Source: Plasmodium brasilianum (lineage: Eukaryota; Apicomplexa; Aconoidasida; Haemosporida; Plasmodiidae). From it: 64,000 bases of DNA. Below, piece by piece: positions 55,301-64,000 of this stretch; position 1 is the first letter of the stretch; each line of letters begins with the position of its first letter. The notes beneath the pieces were generated by a model. It saw only the letters and a program-made list of their open reading frames with translations. It was not told the origin of the DNA and searched no databases. Made by a program: the position numbers and the translations under genes. The stretch spans positions 186,001 through 250,000 of the forward strand of contig NC_090120.1 in assembly GCF_023973825.1 (NCBI RefSeq), read 5' to 3'.

Positions 55301-57700
55301 TTTAGGGACAGATTATTTTATTTTATAACATATGTAAGCAGCTATAAGTTTTGGTGCATACATACAAAGTATTTATAAAAGGATATAGTTAAATTCATTG
55401 ATATTTTATTTACTTAAAATTTTACTAAATTTACAAATAAATTGCAAATATAGAGGATAAAAAAAAAGGATAAATTTTCAAATATATTTTTTTAAATATT
55501 TCCAAAAATGTTCTCTATAAAAAATGTAACATCAAACACAATAATGTTACGTAGAACCAATTTTATTAGCGAATTGTCAATATATATATATATTTTAATA
55601 GTTTAAAATAACAATTCTAATATTTTTTTTATCAATACTTTTCATAAAAAAAAATAAAATAGCTTTTGTGGGGCATTAATAATTTATTTTATAATTATGA
55701 TAAACAAAAAATATGCGAAGAGTACACGTGCATTAACATATATTAAATTTGTAGTTATTACTTTTTAGCTAAGTTTCTTAGTAATAATGTTTTTTTTTTG
55801 TATAAGCTATACCTTTTAAACATTATTTTATACTTGAATAATATAATATTATTTTATAACATATAACACTTTTCAAGGGTTAAAAAACTAAAATAATAAA
55901 GTACATGGATTTTTTTATAGCACAAAATGTAATTCAGTATCTACCATATGCTTACGGCATATAGAATATTTATGCAAGAATGATTTCCAAATACCATTAT
56001 AGGATTTAATTTATGTGCAAAGTATTTATTTTTTTATGTCGTACTATCTAATCTAACTTTTTTATATATTCATGTCTTAATCTGCATGTCTAATACTAAA
56101 ATTTCTATTTACTAGAAAAAAATCTATTTTTTTATTATAACCATAATAAAATTTATTAAATTTAATAACCATAAAATTTGTACATTTTATTCGCACTTTT
56201 TTTTTTAAAAAAAAATATAAATTTATAATTTCTATAGAAATGATCATTTTGAAAAAAAGAATAAAAAAGTAAATATAGAAAAAAAATATATTTAGTAAAC
56301 AAGATAAATAAAAACACAAATAAATTACCATAAAAAAAATATTTTGCATAAGATAATTTATAACATAAATTATATAAATAAGAGATGATAAAAGATAATA
56401 TATAAAATAACGTAAAATAAATTCTAATAAAATCCTTAATACATTATTTATCTTTTTGACAACTCCATGGAAATGATACTAGTGTATGTATATTTTATTA
56501 ATTTATAAATATATATTACTCCAAAATATATATTAAATGATTTCTTTCATGCACTCTAAAAGAAGTTAAATATTTATGAATTATACCTATATAAGATAAA
56601 ATAATAATGTATTTACTGTTCCTTGAATATAACGAATCTATATATTTATAATATTATAATATATTTAATATATTATTATAATTGTATAATAATAAATTGA
56701 TAATAATTTATGTTAGCATATTATTTTTTTAAAGTCAAATTAACTAAAAGAAAATATGTAAAAACTTAAAATTTTTATTTTTCTCTATAATACATATTAT
56801 CCTATATCATTTCACAAAAATAATACAATTATTTATTTATTTCATTCTTTCGTATTCATAATGTCCATGTATTGACATAGATATATTTAAAAATATTTTT
56901 CTTTTTAAAACTTTAAATAATTCTTCCATGTGGATGTCTCTTTGTCAACATTTACTGATTTGCGGTAATTTAAATGAGTATAACTGTACTATTTGATGAA
57001 CAATACAAGCTGTTATGAAGAATACATAATGATAAATATTATGTAAATATATAAGCTTTTATTTATTTGTTATCTTCTAAAATTCCTTGTAATTAATGTA
57101 GTTGGTAATTTATAGAGCATTAATTTTTTCTTACATTATTTTATTCAAGTTGTATTTTTTTAAAATATTCAAGCAAATTTAAATTAACTATGCATATTCA
57201 GTAAAATAAAAGAATAAACTATAAAAAATTTTCTTTTTTTTGAAATATTTAATTAGCACCTGAGTTAATACATATAATATTTGTTAACGTTATTATTATA
57301 TATATATATTTATTTTATATACGTACATCTATTAATTCATATATATATATATATATATATTTATATCAATCCCTTAAAATCTTTTAAATTATCATATATA
57401 TAATGTCACTTGTAATATTCCTTGCTCACAATTATACTTTTTGCAATTATAGATTTGTTTTTTTTTTAATTTAACATGTTCTTAAGTTTATAATGAGCCA
57501 TATGTCTTTCTTTACTTTAATGTAATGCTTAAAAATTAAATGATGTGCGTTATATATATTTTCAGTGAAATAATTAATTTCCTATTATTTCATTAATTAA
57601 TGCTCTTGCAATATTTCCTACTATAGAACTATTAAATCTTTTTTATGATACTATTACTACTATGTTTCTAATAGATGTATGTTAACAGAAACATATATAT
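55301..57700. other. A+T-rich intergenic DNA, duplicate of 38.8-41.3 kb
   Basis: Aligns in blocks with unit A (56,203-56,300 and 56,933-56,985). TA microsatellite at 57340-57360. The 90-residue frame at 56077-56349 (-) is a Phe/Lys/Ile string across poly-A and is not called. Confidence 0.55.
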
Positions 57701-59900
57701 GATAAAATAACCTATAACATGTGGACAATTGCAACTTTATCTATGTATTCTTTATACTATTCTAGATATTTACTAGTATTATTTTTTCTAATTAATGTTT
57801 TTTTATAAAACATATATAGAATTTCAATATCACAAATATGATTACAGAAAAAATAAAATTACAAAAAATACGGTAAAATATATTTTTTTAAGCTTCATTG
57901 AATTAATTCTTTATGTACATCTTTGCATAAGAAAGTTGTTTCTGCATATTCTTCATTATTACATATGTAAACATCCTTACATGTTTGTATATACATTGTG
58001 AATATTATAAAAATGTGCATTCATGCATAAGTCCATCTTACACATAAGCATATCTATGGGTATGTAAAAACTTTGTCCCATCGCATTATGACACACTTAT
58101 AACTTTTACGTTTTTCCTTTATACCTTTGAAGTTTACATACATGCATTTTTTACATTTGTATATTGGCCTTCTTAAAGTTTATAATGAATGTACTAATTA
58201 TTACTCGGTAAGGGAATATGTGATAAAGATCATAAAAAGTACGTGTGCAATTTTCATTTAGTATAATATGGAATACTGTTAAACGAATTTACTGTGCAAC
58301 TAATTAATTTAAAAAATTCTTTGTTTAGATGGATTGTATATTTGATCATATTCCTTTTCTCATTAATGTCTTTAAGTGAAATAGCTACTTCAGTGAATCT
58401 TATACATTGGTTGTATTATCTCTTGTCGTATATCAGACTTTTATTCTTTTTCTCGTTCTTTTCTATATGCATAAACTTTTACATGGGCACATCTACAAAG
58501 TGGACATGTGTAAAGGTAATGAAGATAAATATGAGTACACAAATTTTCAACAAGCAAAAGTTTGTATATAAGGCATGCATGTGTATTCATCTACAATTTT
58601 TCTACATAAATATTCTAACACCTATAAAAAATGATAGTTTATGAAATAAAACGAAAAAAAAAATATATATACGTTCGTATTATATTTATAAATAAGAAGG
58701 CACTCATGAATGGTGCTATCATGGGTACACATATAGGCATATACTTAATTGTGCCTTCAAATCTTTTCAGTTAATTTTATACATAAAATTACATACGGGC
58801 TATAGACAAATTATTCTATTTATTTTGTTTTAAGTAATCTATGTGTACATTAGCGTCTTTATAAAATTATTCATATGAGAAAAAATTGTAAAAAAGTACT
58901 TATGCAAACGTGCACAAAATTTAATCATAATAATTTGCAGAATTGATATTGTAAAATGAAAAAAAATAAAGCACATCATAGAAAATTCATTTTATTCTGG
59001 TTTTTTGTTATAATTTTATTATGTGAACTTTTTCCAGGAGTAATAGCTTCCATAAGAACTTTTAAAAATATGATCAAATAATTCAAAGTATTTTACTATA
59101 TATAAAAATAAATATGCATTTTGTGAAATTTAGAAAGGTACACATGTTTAAACACATGTGTTAAAAAATAATCCTATTGAGTGCATTCATACACATACAC
59201 ATATGCATGTGCACATACATGTACATGGTGTGTCAACATGTGCGATTCATAAAAAATTTTCTAATAAAATAGATTTCATTTTTTATAATTCCAAATCTTA
59301 GTGGAGTACATAATTACAAATTTTTTTCGACAGTTTTTCTTCTTCGTTCACGATGTAAAACAAGAAAAAATAAGGTAACAATATATTGCGAACTGTTACT
59401 CATCCTTTTGTTTTTAGATTTTTTTTTTTTCATGTTTTTCTTGTATTAACGTTTTATTATATATCTGTCTCTTTTTTATGGAAGAATATCTTTCTAATTG
59501 ACCACTTACCAAGTAAAACAAAGTAGAAAGAAAAATATTTTAAAATGTATATTACACTTATATATTTGTTATGCTTAATCATAAATTATGTTATTTTGTA
59601 TTTTTTGTTTCTATTTTTCATTTTTCTTGTTCTACTTTCGCATGTCTACCAACTATCGTATTTCTACTTCTCTGTTCTCCCTTTTCCCGATTTACTTTCT
59701 TTCAAGAAGATTAATTCTCATTTGTATAATATAATTTAACCTAAAAACAAGGAAATATATTGTTCATTATGCGCACTTCACTATTTTTTCAATGTACATG
59801 TTATCAGTACTCTCTATTTACCTTTTTCTGTTTTACTAATGTTTTTGCACGCATTCACCTTTACTAATTAATGGTTCAACGAATATTATACCAAAAACGG
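57701..59900. other. Compositionally distinct CA/TG-rich island, unit B
   Basis: Counterpart of 41.3-43.3 kb, with the same shift to ACATGT, TGCAC and CATGTG strings (densest 59,130-59,250). Flanking phrases shared with unit A include GTTAAACGAATTT (41,752 and 58,278). Open frames 57795-58001, 58294-58644 and 59545-59739 (+) are not conserved as proteins between the two islands despite nucleotide similarity, so coding is unlikely. Confidence 0.55.
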
Positions 59901-62684
59901 AAAGTCACTTAAAATTTAGAATTATATTTACATATATTCCACCAATTATTATAACAGTTCAATAGTGTTTTCCTAGTTCAGTAATTATTCAGTGTCAAAA
60001 TCCGAATTATATATTTTTATTTTTATAAAAATTCCTATACAATTTAGTTCACATAATAATCAATAATTTTATTTTTTTAATTATAATTTTTCGAATATTA
60101 ATTCAAAAAAAAACAAAAAAGGAAAAAAGGTAGGTAAAAGTGTTAAATATAAAGGTGAGGTAAAAGATGGAAATATAAATGATAGGATGAAAGGGAAATA
60201 AAAAAGTGAAAAACTCCCTAAAAAATACATGTGCATTAGTAAAATATATTAATTAATGGCATATACATGTAAATATTTATAAATGATTAAGAAATAAATT
60301 AAAAAAAAAAATAAAAAAATATAAGTATGTATATAAAATGGAGACATACAAATATGAAACAACAGTTATTGAATCTATTGAACGAAATAATGAAATAAAA
60401 AAAACAAGGCACAAAAAAAAATAGGAAAGATGCACTAAAAAATAAGAACATATGCAATGTTATAAATAAATTCTTATTCTTCAAATGATAAAAGTAATAT
60501 GTGTAAAACATTTTTATCTTCCAACTTATAGCTGTACCTCCGCTCAAATATACACATATATATAAGAAATATGTTAATAATAATAAAATCATAACAATTA
60601 TATAAATGATTCCTTTATTTTATTATTTTACATAATAATTAATTATTTTATTATGTGCATAAATTACTTAATTTTAATTTATTTTTATTTATATTAAAAA
60701 TTGTATTACCATATCTTGTATACATATCATCATATTATACTATTTAAAACAAATTATGCCATACGGATTAAATTACCTATCATATAAAAATTAACTAACC
60801 ACATAATAATTTATCAATCATCTATATATTATTTGCTTATTTATATATTTTCTGTCTGCAAAATAATTATTTCTTTTACCTAAAATCAAGAAAATTCTAA
60901 TTAAGTTTTTTTTTGTTTTTAATTGTTATAATATTTTGTATTATATGAAATATAATATTACATAAATTCAAATACACTTCAAATTAACATATAATATTGA
61001 TTAATTTTATTAATATATATTTTCCAATAAAAGTTCACTAAATATATTAACTTTTGTTTTTATTCTTAGTGTACAAAATTAGTTATTTTTAAAAATTCTA
61101 TATAACTAGAAATAAATCACAAATTATAACACTAAACAAATATATTTATATATTATTTAATTAATTATTAAGTAAATAATAATATTTAAATTATTATATA
61201 TAAAATATTACCTATTCATTAGCTGAAACTAAAAGTATAAAAATGTAAAATATAAATGCCTTTGTATATATTCTTTCACACTTAGATGTTCCATCGTAGA
61301 TTTAATAATAATTATTATTTTAAAAAAACACAGAAAATTTTAAACTTATTTCTAAGTATCATTTTTCTAATATATCGCATTTACTTTAATTAATATATAT
61401 AAATTTAATAAATAACTAAATTATAACTGCAGCTGTGAGACTATTATTTTGTAAAATATTTTCATATTATATAGCAAAATTTTAATAGTTCTATTAAATA
61501 CTTCAAATATTTTTATACCAATAAACAGTTCAAAAACAAAATGAAATAATAATATATTTACATGGATACATTTATCTTATTAATAAACATAGAAAATTAA
61601 TATAACCAGAGTTATACGTAATACATATAAAATCAAAAAACCGTGATAACCTTTATATTATTAAAAAAAATTTCTAATTCCATATGTATATATACATAGA
61701 TATGTTTAATGTTTAGACAGTTTGTAATTGAACAGGTACAAGATGAAACAGAAATGTTTCTATTAGGAAATTATATTTTTATTAATTATATTTGGAAATG
61801 TAGATATAAAAAAATAATATATAGTTTATTTATATATAAGTTTTCAATATCACGTATATTTAATTCAATTTTTAGAAAAGAATTAATAACGCATTTAATC
61901 AAAATAACGAAATAATAAATGTTATATACACTTAGTTTAATTTTAAATTTATAGGATCCCTATATTAGTAAAATATTATAAATAATTTTTAATGAAGGCA
62001 TTTTTTTTATCATGTAATTATAATTTCAAAGGTATATCATGTAAAACAAACTAAAAGTACACTAACAAGGTATTCAAAATATTGTTTTATAACATATTTC
62101 TCTTAAAGTATATTATATTCAATAATTATTAAATTTTTTCTTTAGTAAAAAAAATATATATATATGTATCAATTCCAAAAAAAAAAAAAAAATACATACA
62201 CTTCCCTCTATTAGATAAAAAATGAAACACATTTATTGTCAAATTAAATCTAATACTTCATTTACTTAATAAACTTACAAAATAATAATTTTAGATTATA
62301 AAAAAATTAAAAATAGAAAGAAACTATATTTACGTTAAATATAAATTATCATAGTTAAACAAAATTTATGAATATATATTAATATTAACTGATACATATT
62401 TTTCATGAAAATCTATCCAAATACAAAAATAAATAAATAATATCTAATATTTTGCACCAATATCAAGATATGCATTATAATATAAAATAAAAAAGCATAA
62501 AATATTCAAATTTACAAAAGAAATATAAACAATTTTTTAGGGTTCTATAACAAATGGTTCACGTCAACGTAGATTCACTAATCAAATATAACCAATTATG
62601 ATTATTTTTAATAAAAATATAACTAATTATATTTCATCACATTAAAACCTTCATTACGGAAAGAATCATTTCTGAATTTTCATT
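59901..62684. other. A+T-rich intergenic DNA
   Basis: No gene. The frames at 60299-60592 (-) and 61709-61915 (+) lack any motif or splice partner. 62,210-62,680 resembles the 3' flank of the 47.1-kb gene. Confidence 0.5.
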
Positions 62685-63746
62685 TTACCTTTTCCTGAAT
62701 TTAATTTTTTCATATTTTTTAACTTTTTTATGGTAATAAATAACCTTTGATATAATTGCTATACCCAATATCAGGAAAGGTATCACATATAACAAATATC
62801 CAAATAATTGTCCTAATATGCATACTTCACTAACTATTAATGCCTTATCAGCTGCACTAAGACCAGGAGGAGGAGGAGCAGCAGCAGCAGCAGCTGCTGA
62901 TTTGCAAGAAGAACATTCGTCCATCCCCCCCCCATGTACTGTGCTTGAAAAACCCACCTAATTTTGACAATGGAGTTAAAATAAAACCTAGCGGTTTAAC
63001 TAATTTTTCTAATTGGGTCTTATCGAATCCTATTAGTGCCCATAAGCTTTTTTCTTGCACTATACCCAAAGTCAAATCTACAATGAATACTGTCAGTAAT
63101 AACAACAATATTAATACAGGTAAAGCGATTCTTAATCCGTACTTTTTACATATTATTTTTCTATAATTTTTATTACTAATTGTCTTGTTTTCCTTAAGAA
63201 AATCCATATAATCTAATTCTTTGAATATATTTTTTTCTAAATGGGAATATTTTTTGGTTTCAAATACACAAGATTTATTTTTCTTATCTTGTTTAAGTCC
63301 TCTTGAATTTTTTGACGGACTATCATTAGATAAGTTACTTTTTTTCTTGGCTAATATTTCACAACTATATATATTTTCATTTATGAAATCTCCATTATTT
63401 TGCATACAATTTTTTAATCCTATATTATTTAAATCCATATACTGCTTATATTTTGCTAGTGATCGATAAATATTTGTATCTAATTTTCTAACAACCTTGT
63501 AGTTTTCATCAAAAAATGTACTAAATATATTCTATAAAAACAACGCATATAATTATTATTTAAAATATTATATCAGCTAATGCTAAAAAAACAGTCTTAA
63601 TAAAAGCAAAACACAGAAAATATAAATAATGTAAATATCCTTAGATTATATGGTCATACCGCATTATTCGTGAAGTAACATATCCAAGCTAAAAGTACAA
63701 ATAAAGTAAATTTAATAAATAAGATTGGTTTAATTTTCTTCTCCAT
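62685..63746 (-). pseudogene. fam-l/fam-m superfamily gene, LEKKIFKELDY subtype, frameshift at a poly-G run
   Basis: Exon 1 is 63660-63746 (29 codons, MEKKIKPILFIKFTLFVLLA then WICYFTNNA). The donor is GTATGA, the intron 128 nt, and exon 2 is 62685-63531, starting NIFSTFFDENYKVVRKLDT. The PEXEL-like element is YRSLAK (Arg 52). The core KYSHLEKNIFKELDYMDFL (about 123-141) has Asn for the second Lys of LEKK. TM1 is IALPVLILLLLLTVFIVDL. At about residue 229 the frame is broken at a run of nine G (62925-62933, one more than fits). The other frame continues through seven Ala and four Pro (codons GCT/GCA and CCT) to GLSAADKALIVSEV, TM2 and the tail HKKVKKYEKIKFRKR. Either a recent pseudogene or a homopolymer length error in the sequence. 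The first frame would end after a Cys/Ser run, an obvious frameshift product. Its upstream motif would fall outside the window. Confidence 0.82.
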
Positions 63747-64000
63747 GTTATAGCTTTTTAATGCTGTCATATATTAACGAAAAAATTAACAATATTATAA
63801 TATTCGCCAAATGAAAAAGGATAATATATTATTCATTTAATTTCATAATAATTATTATTTTATTTTATGTTAAAAATATAATAAAATTTATAAAACTACA
63901 ACGTTTTTGATAACAGAGATATGGAAAAATAACTTTACAATTATATTATTTAATATTTATATTAATTTTATTTTTAAATATTAATTATCATTAAAATGAA
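63747..64000. other. 5' flank of the last gene
   Basis: A/T-rich sequence upstream of the 62.7-kb gene, cut off by the window edge before the position where the conserved motif would be expected. Confidence 0.5.

Larger units (their letters stand above)
46900..62500. repeat. Tandem segmental duplication, unit B (borders approximate)
   Basis: Second copy of the block described for unit A: a DGKHFHFE-type gene, then a LEKKIFKELDY-type gene, an exported-gene relic, a CA/TG-rich island and a long spacer, all in the same order and orientation. A further unit seems to start near 62.2 kb. Unit B is about 1 kb shorter than unit A when measured between equivalent gene loci. Confidence 0.72.

Noticed and set aside
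56077..56349. 90-residue minus-strand Phe/Ile/Lys-rich frame
   Set aside because: Runs across poly-A/T tracts; the aligned region in unit A (39.6-39.8 kb) has no equivalent frame.
58294..58644. 116-residue plus-strand open frame with possible membrane helices
   Set aside because: No ATG-to-stop counterpart in the duplicated island near 41.8 kb, no family motif, and T-rich composition explains the helices.
60299..60592. 97-residue minus-strand hydrophobic frame
   Set aside because: Low-complexity Phe/Leu string with no splice partner or motif.
1..64000. Telomere repeats, tRNA or rRNA genes, CRISPR arrays, insertion sequences
   Set aside because: No heptamer telomere repeat, no G/C-rich structured RNA gene and no spaced direct-repeat array was seen; the short tandem repeats are simple A/T satellites.

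Overview
The window is extremely A+T-rich, with long A/T homopolymers, TA microsatellites and sparse small genes. Every recognisable gene is a Plasmodium surface or exported protein. One complete STP1-type gene sits beside a run of two-exon genes whose proteins carry the hallmarks of the P. malariae fam-l/fam-m superfamily: a short hydrophobic first exon, an RLLA/RLLG element, either a LEKKIFKELDY or a DGKHFHFE core motif, two membrane segments, and a basic KKVKKYEKIKF or NNEKYKKIKL tail. I therefore read this as subtelomeric DNA of Plasmodium malariae or a very close relative. No telomere repeat, rRNA, tRNA or housekeeping gene is visible.

Layout: 0.3-0.9 kb holds a decayed, PIR-like 3' end (+). 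4.2-6.8 kb holds a four-exon STP1 gene (+). From 10.7 kb to the end, the genes are almost all on the minus strand and about 4-6 kb apart. They are a LEKKIFKELDY-type gene (10.7 kb), a decayed DGKHFHFE-type gene (16.0 kb), a PEXEL-containing two-TM protein (21.6 kb), another two-TM exported protein (26.2 kb), a second PIR-like relic (29.5 kb, +), a frameshifted DGKHFHFE-type gene (30.6 kb) and an intact LEKKIFKELDY-type gene (35.0 kb). A relic of an unassigned exported gene (38.3 kb) is followed by 8 kb of gene-free DNA. The pattern then repeats: a DGKHFHFE-type gene (47.1 kb), a LEKKIFKELDY-type gene (51.5 kb), a relic (54.8 kb) and gene-free DNA. A frameshifted LEKKIFKELDY-type gene (62.7 kb) closes the window.

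The strongest large-scale signal is a tandem duplication with a period of about 16.5 kb (about 30.4-46.9 kb versus 46.9-62.5 kb). It carries along both genes, the relic and matching intergenic DNA. A third unit seems to begin near 62.2 kb, with a different subfamily at the locus equivalent to 47.1 kb.

At gene scale the two-exon genes share a rigid 5' cassette. The first exon is usually exactly 29 codons, the intron about 122-129 nt, and the arginine of the PEXEL-like element is always residue 23 of exon 2, although the rest of the protein differs between families. Four of these genes share a 15-bp motif 354-430 bp upstream of the ATG; one copy forms a perfect 12-bp inverted repeat. I could not decide from memory which of the two subtypes carries the formal name fam-l and which fam-m, so I name them by motif. 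Exon boundaries were placed by hand from GT/AG signals and reading-frame continuity.
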